A stretch of DNA of 64,000 nt from Ignavibacteriales bacterium (lineage in GTDB: Bacteria; Bacteroidota; Ignavibacteria; Ignavibacteriales; Melioribacteraceae). How positions within the stretch are numbered: position 1 is the stretch's first letter; the number at the start of each line of letters is the position of its first letter. The notes under the pieces were generated by a model. It searched no databases and was not told the DNA's origin. It saw only the letters and a list, made by a program, of their open reading frames with translations. A program made the position numbers and the translations under genes. The DNA is taken from positions 372,001 through 436,000 of the forward strand of contig JAPLFG010000003.1 in assembly GCA_026390795.1 (NCBI GenBank). Direction: 5' to 3'. This document shows positions 1 through 8,867 of this stretch, piece after piece.

Positions 1-271
1 CGAGTATGAAGTTGATGCCGTGGCAAAGTATAAAAAGAAAATTGCATTGGGATTAACTGTTACCGATGAAGAATTGAATGACCATTCATTTTTAAGCAAG
101 CTTGATTTTTTAGCAAACTACTCTGCACGTTTTCCTCAAAACAGAATTACTCTATTTATTGGAGTTCCATATAACTCGTTAGTTAAGGCATCTCTTCTAA
201 TTTCTTCTCTTGATGAAGAGACGCAAAAGCATATCAAAATAATCACTATACCAGAGCCGTCATCGAAATAA
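1..271 (+). CDS. C-terminal part of an unrecognised protein (partial at window edge)
   Basis: The reading frame is open to the left edge and ends at a TAA at 269-271, so this is the last ~90 residues of a longer gene. A GTG at 20 could start a short protein but has no ribosome-binding site in view, and the frame continues upstream of it. The visible part is soluble and mixed alpha/beta in character, with a Lys-rich stretch followed by a hydrophobic strand (around ITLFIGVPY). I do not recognise the family. A promoter for the next gene follows, so it probably belongs to a separate upstream transcript. Confidence 0.5.
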   Translation, partial: EYEVDAVAKYKKKIALGLTVTDEELNDHSFLSKLDFLANYSARFPQNRITLFIGVPYNSLVKASLLISSLDEETQKHIKIITIPEPSSK

Positions 272-316
272 ATTTCTACCTTAAATTTTGTTCAAAATAT
301 CTAAACTTAGTTTACC

Positions 317-345
317 TTGACATTTACACGCATGGGAACTATTTT
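317..345 (+). promoter_or_regulatory. Promoter upstream of uppS and the envelope gene run
   Basis: TTGACA at 317-322 is followed after 17 bases by TATTTT at 340-345. This is a near-consensus housekeeping promoter and would start transcription about 25 bases before the TTG start of uppS. It is the only clear promoter I see for the long plus-strand run that follows. Confidence 0.65.
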
Positions 346-377
346 TTCGAGCCAAAATTTGAGGATGACAAGATAAG

Positions 378-1205
378 TTGGCTACAAAGCTTAGTGCCAC
401 TGATAAAAAATTAGTTGAAGATGTAAAAGCAAAAGGCAACATCCCTCAGCATATCGCATTAATAATGGATGGAAACGGTAGATGGGCAAATAAAAGAAGT
501 TTGCCCCGTGTTGCCGGACATCAGCGCGGTGTTGAATCGGTTAGACAAGTTGTAGAAGCATGTGTAGGGCTCGGTGTAAAAATTCTTACTCTCTATACTT
601 TTTCCACAGAAAATTGGAAACGCCCGCAAGATGAAGTTTCTACTTTGATGAGATTAATTGTAAGAAGTCTTCAGAACGAAACAGATGAGTTGAACAGTAA
701 TGGAATTCGATTGACTACTATCGGCGATACTACTTCGCTACCGAATATTGTTCAAGATGAATTGAAAGCTGCACTGGATAAGACATCTCATAATGATCGG
801 ATGATTTTAAACCTTGCTCTTAGTTATAGCGGAAGATGGGAACTTGTTGAGGCAGTTAAAGATATAAGCAAACAAGTAATTGCCGGAAAGTTAAAACCAG
901 AAGAGATAACAGAAGATACAATTTCGGGAAATCTCTCTACGAGAGGGTTGCCCGAACCGGATTTATTGATTAGAAGCGGCGGCGAATTTAGAATTAGTAA
1001 TTTTTTGCTTTGGCAGATTGCTTATTCGGAAATATTTATCTCAGATGTGTTATGGCCCGATTTCCGGTGTAAACATTTGGTTGAAGCGATTAAAAATTTT
1101 CAAAAAAGAGAAAGAAGATTTGGTTTGGTTAGCGAACAACTATCGAGCAAACAGATAAAAGAGCATAATGATAAAACACACTCCCAAAAAGTGGTTAAAG
1201 CTTAG
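378..1205 (+). CDS. uppS: Isoprenyl (undecaprenyl) diphosphate synthase
   Basis: Cis-prenyltransferase that condenses isopentenyl diphosphate units onto farnesyl diphosphate to make the C55 lipid carrier used for peptidoglycan and LPS synthesis at the cytoplasmic face of the inner membrane. The family's catalytic DGNGRW motif is at residues 31-36. The later RSGGEFRISNFLLWQ stretch matches the conserved substrate-binding block (usually R-T/S-G-G/S-E). Length (275 residues) is slightly long because of a ~20-residue N-terminal extension. The start is TTG at 378, the best-placed codon after the promoter. The 3' end overlaps bamA by 38 bases, implying co-transcription with outer-membrane assembly. 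Confidence 0.93.
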   Translation: MATKLSATDKKLVEDVKAKGNIPQHIALIMDGNGRWANKRSLPRVAGHQRGVESVRQVVEACVGLGVKILTLYTFSTENWKRPQDEVSTLMRLIVRSLQNETDELNSNGIRLTTIGDTTSLPNIVQDELKAALDKTSHNDRMILNLALSYSGRWELVEAVKDISKQVIAGKLKPEEITEDTISGNLSTRGLPEPDLLIRSGGEFRISNFLLWQIAYSEIFISDVLWPDFRCKHLVEAIKNFQKRERRFGLVSEQLSSKQIKEHNDKTHSQKVVKA

Positions 1206-3666
1206 TCTAATCTTATTACTAATTACATTAGCCGAAGTTTATCCGCAAACGCAAAAGATTAATTACAAAATCCTTGGTATTTCTGTTATTGGAAATAAGT
1301 CTGCAGATGCCGCAACTATTATTGCAAATTCGGGGTTGAAGGTTGGTGACGAAATTACCATGCCCGGCGATCAATCCAATAACGCAATTAAACGATTATG
1401 GAATTTGGGAATTTTTCAAGATGTTCAACTTTTAATTGAAAAGAAAATTGATAACGGTGTTTTTCTTCAATTGAAGGTTCAAGAATATCCGCGTCTCGAA
1501 AAAATTGTATTAACCGGCAATGATGAATTAAGCAGCGACAATATCAATAAAAAGATTAATATCGTTCGCGGACAAACTCTAAAACCGCAAGAAATAACAC
1601 GAATTATAAACAAAGTAAAATTGTTGTATGACGACGACGGCTATCTGAATGCTAAGATTGTACCAGACTATTATCAATTTTTTCGTGCAGATACAGTTGG
1701 TCAAGAATTAAGTGTTACGTGGCGCAATGAAAAAGATCTTTCCAAAGAATATAAAACTACTTACGAACTTGATAAAAATTCTTCCCTAAATTCGGTTGCC
1801 AAAATAAAAGACCGCACAGTTGTAATATTTGATATTACAGAAGGAGATGAAGTTACAATTGAACGTATTAGGTTTCATGGTAATACAGCCTTTCCGGATG
1901 ATGATTTAATCAGCCAGTTTGATGAAACAAAAGAACCTAAGTGGTGGAAATTCTGGTCTTCTCCAAAATTCAAGAAAGATAAATTTGAAAAAGACAAAGA
2001 TCTATTAACAAATTTCTATCGAAAGAATGGTTACAGAGATTTTGTTGTTCTGCGCGATAGTACAGTCTTTTCCGAAGATAAAAAACATCTTGATGTTCTA
2101 ATCGATGTTTACGAAGGCGCACAATACAAAATTAGAGATGTAATTTGGGAAGGCAATACTGTTTATCCTTCGGAAGAACTAAGTGCTCGTCTTGCGTTTA
2201 AGAAGGGTGATGTTTTCGATTATGAAAAATTTAACCAGAATCTGCATTACAATGAAAAACAATCAGATGTCTCTTCGCTCTATCAGGACAATGGATATCT
2301 TGGTTTTCAACTTGATGCTAAGGAAGAGAAGGTAGCCCCGGATTCAATCGATATTAGAATTAAAATTAATGAAGGTAATCGTTTTAAAGTCGGTAAAGTT
2401 GATATTACAGGTAATGATAAAACAAAAGATAAAGTTATTCGCCGCGAGCTCTATACCATTCCCGGTAGTTATTTCAGCCGAGGATATATTTTAAGAAGTT
2501 TACAACAGCTTGCGAATCTTCAGTATTTCAATTCGGAAGCCCTCTATAAAAGCGGTGTTGATTATAGACCTGCGAACGACAGTATTGTAAATATCATCTA
2601 CAAAGTGGAAGAAAAATCGAGCGACTATTTAAATGCTTCTGTGGGTTACAGTGGCGCATTCGGTTTTAGCGGTGCTGTCGGATTTACATTATCAAATTTT
2701 TCTATTGCAGAACCGCTCCAAATGGGCGGCGGGCAGATTCTAAATTTCAATTGGCAGTTTGGAGTTGGAAATTTTTATAGAACTTTCTCTCTCGGTTTTA
2801 CAGAACCTTGGTTTATGGATACTCCGACTTCTCTCGGTTTCGATCTGTTCGATACCCGCCAAAGATATGTTTACGATCTTCAACAGTCAGGCATCACTTT
2901 CCGTGTAGGAAAAAGATTAACGTGGCCGGATGATTTTTTCTATGTTCAAGGTACAATGCGTTTTCAATATAACGATGTAATTGACGGCGCAGGATATTAT
3001 CCAACGGGTCTTTCACGTCAATACACATTAGGCACAACAATTTCAAGAACCGATATTGATAATCCTATCTTCCCTACGCGCGGATCCAAAATTATGTTGA
3101 GCGGTGAACTTTCAGGCGGACCTTTCTTGCCGGGAAATGTTGACTACTACAAACTGCAATTTAAAGCTGAATGGTACAGGCCTTTATTTAGGAGTAATAG
3201 ATTTGTACTTTACACTTCGGCAGATCTGGGTTATATTGGAGAGTTAAAAGACAACACCCCAATTCAGCCGTTCGAATATTTTTACATGGGTGGAAATGGT
3301 TTGATAATAGCTACTACGCCTTTACGCGGTTACGAAGACCGCAGTTTAGGTCTAAGAGACCCTCAAACAAACAACGTTAGAGGCAGCAGCGTAATGGCTA
3401 AGTTCACTACTGAATTCAGAGTGGCACTATCAATGGAACCAATTCCAATTTATTTACTTGCTTTTGCAGAGGCAGGTAACGTTTATTTGAATATGAAAAA
3501 TACCGATTTATTCAATTTGAAACGCTCGGTGGGTATTGGGGCAAGAATATTATTAAATCCGATTGGATTGATCGGATTCGATTATGGATACGGATTTGAC
3601 CGCAGAAGTGTTGACGGATTAGATCCACAATGGGTTTTCCACTTCCAATTTGGAAAAGGTTTTTAA
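1168..3666 (+). CDS. bamA: Outer membrane protein assembly factor BamA (Omp85)
   Basis: Central component of the outer-membrane beta-barrel insertase. The 832-residue protein has an N-terminal signal peptide (hydrophobic LSLILLLITLAEVYP). It then has a series of POTRA repeats to about residue 480, recognisable by recurring 'I..I.f.GN' starts, and a C-terminal 16-strand barrel. The barrel carries the Omp85 loop-6 motif LRGY at residues 719-722 and ends in Phe, as outer-membrane barrels do. The ATG at 1168 lies inside uppS, and the gene is followed closely by two OmpH/Skp chaperone genes and the lpx genes. This is the classic bamA-skp-lpxD-fabZ-lpxA order. Confidence 0.95.
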   Translation: MIKHTPKKWLKLSLILLLITLAEVYPQTQKINYKILGISVIGNKSADAATIIANSGLKVGDEITMPGDQSNNAIKRLWNLGIFQDVQLLIEKKIDNGVFLQLKVQEYPRLEKIVLTGNDELSSDNINKKINIVRGQTLKPQEITRIINKVKLLYDDDGYLNAKIVPDYYQFFRADTVGQELSVTWRNEKDLSKEYKTTYELDKNSSLNSVAKIKDRTVVIFDITEGDEVTIERIRFHGNTAFPDDDLISQFDETKEPKWWKFWSSPKFKKDKFEKDKDLLTNFYRKNGYRDFVVLRDSTVFSEDKKHLDVLIDVYEGAQYKIRDVIWEGNTVYPSEELSARLAFKKGDVFDYEKFNQNLHYNEKQSDVSSLYQDNGYLGFQLDAKEEKVAPDSIDIRIKINEGNRFKVGKVDITGNDKTKDKVIRRELYTIPGSYFSRGYILRSLQQLANLQYFNSEALYKSGVDYRPANDSIVNIIYKVEEKSSDYLNASVGYSGAFGFSGAVGFTLSNFSIAEPLQMGGGQILNFNWQFGVGNFYRTFSLGFTEPWFMDTPTSLGFDLFDTRQRYVYDLQQSGITFRVGKRLTWPDDFFYVQGTMRFQYNDVIDGAGYYPTGLSRQYTLGTTISRTDIDNPIFPTRGSKIMLSGELSGGPFLPGNVDYYKLQFKAEWYRPLFRSNRFVLYTSADLGYIGELKDNTPIQPFEYFYMGGNGLIIATTPLRGYEDRSLGLRDPQTNNVRGSSVMAKFTTEFRVALSMEPIPIYLLAFAEAGNVYLNMKNTDLFNLKRSVGIGARILLNPIGLIGFDYGYGFDRRSVDGLDPQWVFHFQFGKGF

Positions 3667-3689
3667 CAAACATTAAAATAGAGGTAACC

Positions 3690-4232
3690 GTGAAAAGAAT
3701 TATTTTATTTGCATTAATTGTTTTTTCTACATCGCTTTTTGCTCAAACACAAACTACTCAACCAACACCGTTAAAAATAGGTTATGTTGATTCAGAAGTT
3801 ATTCTTGCTCAGTATCCAGAAGCTATAAAAGCTAAAGCTGATCTTGACGGATTAGTTGCTAAATGGAGAAAAGATTTAGACAGTATGAAGACAGACATTC
3901 AGAAAATATCCGATGATTATCAGAAACAAGCTAAAACTATGAAGCCTGAAGAAGTTAAAGCGGCAGAAGCAAAGTACGGTGAAAAAGTACAAAAAGCGCA
4001 GCAATATCAGGATTCAAAATTCAATCAGCCTAACGGCGAATATTTTGTAAAACAAGATCAATTTATGAAACCGGTTAAAGAAAAAATCTTCAAAGCAATT
4101 GATGAAGTTTCTAAAGAAGAGAACATGCAGTTTGTTTTTGATAAAGCAGGCGAAGTAATTCTTCTTAAAGCCGATCCTCAGTTCGATATTACTTACAAAG
4201 TACTCGATCTACTTAAAAGAGGTAAAAAATAA
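3690..4232 (+). CDS. OmpH/Skp-family periplasmic chaperone, copy 1
   Basis: Periplasmic chaperone predicted to hold unfolded outer-membrane proteins on their way to BamA. I place the start at GTG 3690: a GAGGT ribosome-binding site lies at 3681-3685 and the codon opens directly into a signal peptide (VKRIILFALIVFSTSLFA), whereas upstream in-frame codons would overlap bamA and bury that signal. The mature part begins with the family's 'IGYVDSE' strand, then a long Lys/Gln-rich helical hairpin typical of Skp tentacles, and a C-terminal strand with 'FVFDKAGEVILL'. It is paralogous to the next gene, 17 bases downstream. Confidence 0.88.
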   Translation: MKRIILFALIVFSTSLFAQTQTTQPTPLKIGYVDSEVILAQYPEAIKAKADLDGLVAKWRKDLDSMKTDIQKISDDYQKQAKTMKPEEVKAAEAKYGEKVQKAQQYQDSKFNQPNGEYFVKQDQFMKPVKEKIFKAIDEVSKEENMQFVFDKAGEVILLKADPQFDITYKVLDLLKRGKK

Positions 4233-4249
4233 TTACCGGGGAGTTCAAT

Positions 4250-4765
4250 ATGAAAAAGACCGGATTAGTTCTATCGTTAATTCTGTTCGCTGTTTTTACA
4301 CAGAAACTAGATGCACAACTGAAAATTGGTTATGTGGACAGCGACACAATTATGAAGCAGCTTCCAGATGCCCAGGATGTTCAGAAAAAACTGGACGCCA
4401 TGGTTAAAGAATGGCAGGAAGAACTTTCTAAAATGGAAAGAGACTGGAAAACCAAATACGACGATTACGACAAGCGTAAATTAATATTGAGCGAACAGAA
4501 ACGTGTTGAGATTGAAAAAGAGCTTGTCACTATGGAAGATCAGGTTTCCAAGTACCGTCAAGATAAATTTGGCGTCAAAGGAGAACTTTTTCAGAAGCAG
4601 GAAGAATTAATGAAACCGATTCAGAATAGAATCTTTACAGTAATTCAACAAATAGCAAAAGAAAAAGAATATGATTATGTTTTCGATAGAAGCGGCGATA
4701 TATTGTTCCTCTACGCGAAAGAAGAATATGATCTGACGCAAGAGGTAATCGATAAACTTAAGTGA
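4250..4765 (+). CDS. OmpH/Skp-family periplasmic chaperone, copy 2
   Basis: Second tandem Skp-like chaperone of 171 residues. It has a signal peptide (LVLSLILFAVFTQKLDA), the strand 'KIGYVDSDTI', a charged coiled-coil hairpin and a closing strand 'YVFDRSGDILFLY'. These match copy 1 in order and spacing, so the pair looks like a local duplication that has diverged. A GGGGAG ribosome-binding site precedes the ATG. It lies between bamA/ompH and lpxD in one operon. Two Skp paralogues in tandem are common in Bacteroidota relatives; whether they form mixed trimers is not visible from sequence. Confidence 0.87.
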   Translation: MKKTGLVLSLILFAVFTQKLDAQLKIGYVDSDTIMKQLPDAQDVQKKLDAMVKEWQEELSKMERDWKTKYDDYDKRKLILSEQKRVEIEKELVTMEDQVSKYRQDKFGVKGELFQKQEELMKPIQNRIFTVIQQIAKEKEYDYVFDRSGDILFLYAKEEYDLTQEVIDKLK

Positions 4766-4771
4766 GAATTT

Positions 4772-5830
4772 ATGAAAATAAATTTGAAATCAGCCGCCGA
4801 CTTTGTCGGCGGTGTTGTTATCGGCAATCCTGAAATTGAATTAACGGGTTTTGCTAAAATCGAGGAAGCAAAAAAAGGAGATCTAACTTTTCTATCTCTC
4901 CCCGCTTATGAAAAATTCCTCAGCACCACAAAAGCATCCGCGGTTATTATTGGACCGGAGTTTAAAAAAACCAGAACAGATATTGCTTACATCGATGTTA
5001 AAAATCCTTCCGACGCAGTTCAAAAAATTATAACAACTTTCTTAAAACCGAAAATCAATTTGCATGGAATTGATCCAAGCGCAGCCGTTCATAACTCTGT
5101 AAAGGTTGGTAGAAATGTGGCGATCGGTAAAAATGTTGTAATCGAAAAAGGTTGCTCTATCGGAGATGATTCGGTTATCTATCATAATAGTGTAATACTT
5201 GAAAATGTTAAGATAGGCAGTAATTGTTTAATCTATCAAAATGTTTCCATCCGTGAAAATTGTATTCTCGGAAACAATATTATTATTCATCCGAATACTG
5301 TTATTGGTTCAGATGGATTCGGTTTTGTTCCTGATGAGAAAGGCATCTATCAAAAAATACCGCAGATTGGAAATGTAATATTGGAAGATGATGTCGAACT
5401 CGGTTCAAATGTTTCTATTGACAGAGCAGCTCTAGGATCAACGATAATTAGAAAAGGTGTTAAGATTGATAATCTTGTTCAGATTGCTCACAATGTTGAA
5501 GTCGGAGAGAACACTGTCATGTCAGCTCAGGTCGGAATTGCCGGCAGTACTAAAGTTGGAAAGAATTGTATGTTCGGCGGTCAAGTCGGAATAATTGGTC
5601 ATGCAGAGATTGCAGATCAAGTTATGATAGCAGCACAATCCGGGGTTGCAAAATCAATAAAAAAATCGGGGAAATACTTTGGCTCGCCCGCAATCGAATT
5701 CAGAGATGCTTTTAAAAGAGAGGCACATTTAAAAAACCTTGGCACGTATGCAGAAAAAATTAAAAAGTTAGAAGAAAAAATTGCATCTTTGGAGGAGAAA
5801 ATCTCGCAACTAACATCTAAAGGTAACTGA
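4772..5830 (+). CDS. lpxD: UDP-3-O-acylglucosamine N-acyltransferase
   Basis: Third step of lipid A synthesis: transfers a 3-hydroxyacyl chain from acyl carrier protein to the 2-amino group of UDP-3-O-acyl-glucosamine in the cytoplasm. The 352-residue protein has the N-terminal uridine-binding domain (residues ~1-100). A long left-handed beta-helix of hexapeptide repeats follows (for example IGKNVVI, IGDDSVI, IGSNCLI), then the 'GFGFVPDEKG' region and the 'QIAHNVEVGENT' segment, which carries the catalytic His. A short C-terminal coiled coil closes the protein. Its stop overlaps the ATG of the next gene by one base (TGATG), implying translational coupling. Confidence 0.95.
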   Translation: MKINLKSAADFVGGVVIGNPEIELTGFAKIEEAKKGDLTFLSLPAYEKFLSTTKASAVIIGPEFKKTRTDIAYIDVKNPSDAVQKIITTFLKPKINLHGIDPSAAVHNSVKVGRNVAIGKNVVIEKGCSIGDDSVIYHNSVILENVKIGSNCLIYQNVSIRENCILGNNIIIHPNTVIGSDGFGFVPDEKGIYQKIPQIGNVILEDDVELGSNVSIDRAALGSTIIRKGVKIDNLVQIAHNVEVGENTVMSAQVGIAGSTKVGKNCMFGGQVGIIGHAEIADQVMIAAQSGVAKSIKKSGKYFGSPAIEFRDAFKREAHLKNLGTYAEKIKKLEEKIASLEEKISQLTSKGN

Positions 5831-7242
5831 TGCTCGAACTTCAAAGAACGATTGCAAAACCTGTTTCACTTTCCGGAATTGGTTTGCATACCGGCACATC
5901 ATGTACAATGACTTTTACACCTGCACCTGATAACAGCGGAATCAAATTTGTCAGAACGGATTTAGGCGGCAGACCGGAAATTCCTGCTAACGCGGATTTT
6001 GTTGTTGACATATCACGAGGCACCACGCTTGGTCTTGGCTCCGCAAAGGTCTATACAGTTGAACATGTTCTTGCCGCAATCGTCGGTTTACAAATAGATA
6101 ATATTACAATTGAGTTAGACGGCATTGAACCGCCGATTGGCGACGGAAGTGCGATGCCTTATGTTGAAAAACTTTTGGAAGCCGGGTTCGTCACGCAAGA
6201 TTCTCCAAAAGATTATTTGGTAATTGATCAAACCGTGATGTACCATAACGATGAAGAAAAAATTGATATTGTTGCTCTTCCAATGGATAGCTATAGAATT
6301 TCATTGATGGTTGATTATGAAACCCCGATTCTTGGAAGCCAGCACACTGGTTTATTTGATTTGGAAAAAGAATTTGTAACGGAATTTGCCCCTTCGAGAA
6401 CTTTTAGTTTTTTAAGCGAAGTTGAAATGCTTGCCGATAAGGGTTTGATAAAAGGCGGAAATATTGATAATGCGGTTGTGATAATTGACCATGAAATTGA
6501 TGACGCCGGATTGAATCGCTTGAAAGAGAAACTGGGATTGGCTGAAGATTTAACAATGAGCCATGAAGGATTTTTAAATAACAATAAACCAAGATTCAAA
6601 AATGAACCGGCGCGTCATAAACTTCTTGATTTGATGGGCGATTTGGCATTAATAGGAACACCGATAAAAGCTCAAATCCTTGCCGCACGACCCGGACACA
6701 AAGCAAATGTTGAATTCGCAAAAAAAATCAGAAGTCTTTATCAGCAGAAAAAAATAGTTAAGAAATTCCAGCTGGTTAAGAAAGAAGGCGTTGTGCTTGA
6801 TGCAAACGCGATACAGAGAATTCTTCCGCACCGTTACCCCTTCCTCCTCGTTGATAAAATTGTTGAACTCGATCTTGATAAAAAAGTTGTCGGTGTGAAA
6901 TCAGTTACAATCAACGAACCGTTTTTCCAGGGTCACTTCCCCGGTCAGCCTATAATGCCGGGCGTATTAATTGTTGAAGCTATGGCACAGGTTAGCGGCA
7001 TTCTGATTTTAAATTCTTTCCTTGATCCCGAAAATCATCTTGTTATGTTCATGAGCATCAATCACGCAAAGTTCAGAAAACCTGTTGTTCCCGGAGATCA
7101 ATTATACCTGGAAGCTGAGGTCATTAGTAAGAAGAGTAAATATTTTTCAATTAAGGGTTCTGCTTACGTGAATAACGATCTTGTTGCCGAAGCGGAATTT
7201 ATGGGCGCTATTACTAATAAAGAAAATCAAAAAGAAAATTAA
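5830..7242 (+). CDS. lpxC-fabZ: Bifunctional LpxC deacetylase / FabZ hydroxyacyl-ACP dehydratase fusion
   Basis: Fusion of two enzymes. Residues ~1-305 are LpxC, the zinc enzyme that deacetylates UDP-3-O-acyl-GlcNAc and commits the cell to lipid A. Its zinc ligands H79 (VEHVLAA), H263 and D267 (HKLLD) and the catalytic H290 (PGHKANVEF) are all present. Residues ~320-470 are FabZ, the hot-dog dehydratase of fatty-acid synthesis, with catalytic H369 (GHFPG) and E383. The fusion is a known marker of Bacteroidota, Chlorobi and relatives. It may channel 3-hydroxyacyl-ACP supply between membrane phospholipid and lipid A synthesis. It lies between lpxD and lpxA. Confidence 0.96.
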   Translation: MLELQRTIAKPVSLSGIGLHTGTSCTMTFTPAPDNSGIKFVRTDLGGRPEIPANADFVVDISRGTTLGLGSAKVYTVEHVLAAIVGLQIDNITIELDGIEPPIGDGSAMPYVEKLLEAGFVTQDSPKDYLVIDQTVMYHNDEEKIDIVALPMDSYRISLMVDYETPILGSQHTGLFDLEKEFVTEFAPSRTFSFLSEVEMLADKGLIKGGNIDNAVVIIDHEIDDAGLNRLKEKLGLAEDLTMSHEGFLNNNKPRFKNEPARHKLLDLMGDLALIGTPIKAQILAARPGHKANVEFAKKIRSLYQQKKIVKKFQLVKKEGVVLDANAIQRILPHRYPFLLVDKIVELDLDKKVVGVKSVTINEPFFQGHFPGQPIMPGVLIVEAMAQVSGILILNSFLDPENHLVMFMSINHAKFRKPVVPGDQLYLEAEVISKKSKYFSIKGSAYVNNDLVAEAEFMGAITNKENQKEN

Positions 7243-7251
7243 AAATACTCT

Positions 7252-8028
7252 ATGAGCAATATTCATCCAACCGCAATCGTAAGTCCTAAAGCAAAACTTG
7301 CACATGATATTATAGTTGGTCCATTTGCTGTAATCAATGACGATGTTGAAATTGATGAGGGATGTGAAATCGGTCCCAATGCTGTGATTTATGATTTTGC
7401 GAGAATCGGGAAACGTGTAAAAATTTTTCAAGGAGCTTCAATCTCCAACTTACCGCAAGATTTAAAATTCGATAAAGGGAAAACATTACTAAAAATTGAC
7501 GACGACACAACAGTCCGTGAATTTGCAACTCTTCACCGCGGAACTCATGCAACCGGCGAAACACGCATCGGAAAAAATTGTTTGTTGATGGCTTATGCCC
7601 ATATCGCCCACGATTGTCATATCGGCGATAACTGCATCATCGCAAATGGCGTTCAACTTGCCGGACATGTAGAGATCGAAGACACAGTTATAATCGGCGG
7701 TTTAGCAGCTGTTCATCAATTTGGTAAAATTGGAAAACACGCCATGGTAGGCGGCGGCTCTATGGCGAATATGGATGTTCCCCCGTTTATTATGACTTCC
7801 GGTTACCCAGCACGTTTTATGGGATTGAATATTATCGGTTTGAGACGGAGAGGTTTTACAAATGAAGAGATTGACGCGATAAAAGAAACTTACCGGATCT
7901 TTTACAATTCCGGAATGAATCCTGTCGCGGCTAAAGAAAAAATTGTTGAAAAATTCGGAACTCAGCCTCACGTTAAAAGCATTCTTGAATTTATGGAGAA
8001 ATCATCACGCGGATTAGTTCGTAAATGA
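7252..8028 (+). CDS. lpxA: UDP-N-acetylglucosamine O-acyltransferase
   Basis: First enzyme of lipid A synthesis, attaching a 3-hydroxyacyl group to UDP-GlcNAc. The protein has the expected length (258 residues). The N-terminal hexapeptide beta-helix opens with 'IHPTAIVSPKAKL' and contains the catalytic His segment 'MAYAHIAHDCHIGDN'. The C-terminal helical domain contains 'GLNIIGLRRRGF' and ends near 'FMEKSSRGLVRK', all diagnostic of LpxA. The spacing to lpxC-fabZ is 9 bases, and the last codons overlap the next start (ATGA). The ribosome-binding site is weak, which suggests coupling to the upstream gene. Confidence 0.96.
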   Translation: MSNIHPTAIVSPKAKLAHDIIVGPFAVINDDVEIDEGCEIGPNAVIYDFARIGKRVKIFQGASISNLPQDLKFDKGKTLLKIDDDTTVREFATLHRGTHATGETRIGKNCLLMAYAHIAHDCHIGDNCIIANGVQLAGHVEIEDTVIIGGLAAVHQFGKIGKHAMVGGGSMANMDVPPFIMTSGYPARFMGLNIIGLRRRGFTNEEIDAIKETYRIFYNSGMNPVAAKEKIVEKFGTQPHVKSILEFMEKSSRGLVRK

Positions 8029-8777
8029 TCTGGAATTTAATTGATTCAGGCGCTAATACCGGCTCCTATAATATGGAATTCGATCTGGAACTCGCCCATA
8101 AATGCGATCCCGATGAAGCATATTTGAGAATTTATAGATGGAATCCGTTTTGTATCTCTCTTGGTGCAAATCAAAGTTTTGATGACATAAATCTGCTAAA
8201 AACAAATCAAGATGGGATTGATGTTGTAAAACGCCCTACCGGCGGACGTGCAATCCTTCATGCCGAAGAACTTACTTATTCTGTTGTACTTCCGCTTAAT
8301 TATAAATTTTCTCCGCGCGAAATTTATGTTAAAGTCTCTAACGCATTAATGAGAGGACTGGAGATTTATAATCCCCTTCTTGCCAAATCGGAATTAGAAA
8401 ATTATCAGCCGGATTTTCCAAAACTGCTTGAGGAACCTGCGGGTGTTTTATGTTTTGCAAGCACTGCTAAGAATGAAGTGAAGTTTAACGGAAAGAAATT
8501 GATTGGCAGCGCACAAAGAAAATTGAACAATATAGTCCTTCAGCATGGTTCAATTTTGTGCGGTTCATTTCATAGAAAACTTGTCGATTATCTTAACTGC
8601 AATGATGAAACACGCCGGACCCTTTCGTTCGAACTCAACGATAAAACCACAGAACTGCAAACAATCTTGAATGAAAAGATCGATTACGACAAACTGAAAA
8701 CATGTCTAACATTTGGATTTGAACTGGAGTGGAATATAAAATTTGAGAGCCGACATTCTATTGTTTCTGTAGAGTAA
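8025..8777 (+). CDS. Lipoate-protein ligase A / lipoyl transferase family protein
   Basis: Member of the biotin/lipoate ligase fold family (250 residues). It shows the lipoate-binding signature 'KRPTGGRAILH' at about residues 66-76, corresponding to the family's RRxxGGGxVxH. It also has the catalytic lysine block 'GKKLIGSAQRK' with the following 'LQHGSIL'. It could attach free lipoate or octanoate to the E2 or H proteins of 2-oxoacid dehydrogenases and glycine cleavage, or act as an octanoyltransferase. Sequence alone does not separate these. It overlaps lpxA by 4 bases although it has no direct role in lipid A, so the link may be only co-expression. Confidence 0.8.
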   Translation: MIWNLIDSGANTGSYNMEFDLELAHKCDPDEAYLRIYRWNPFCISLGANQSFDDINLLKTNQDGIDVVKRPTGGRAILHAEELTYSVVLPLNYKFSPREIYVKVSNALMRGLEIYNPLLAKSELENYQPDFPKLLEEPAGVLCFASTAKNEVKFNGKKLIGSAQRKLNNIVLQHGSILCGSFHRKLVDYLNCNDETRRTLSFELNDKTTELQTILNEKIDYDKLKTCLTFGFELEWNIKFESRHSIVSVE

Positions 8778-8867
8778 AAATCTTTCTCAAACATTTCCAT
8801 CCGTTCATTCTTAGTGTTAAATTTCCCCATAGAAATCAAACTTTTTCACTAACTGAAAATTTTCACC

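Noticed and set aside
3630-3689. Upstream start for the first OmpH gene, overlapping bamA
   Set aside because: It would put ~20 residues before the signal peptide. GTG 3690 has a GAGGT site and begins directly at the signal.
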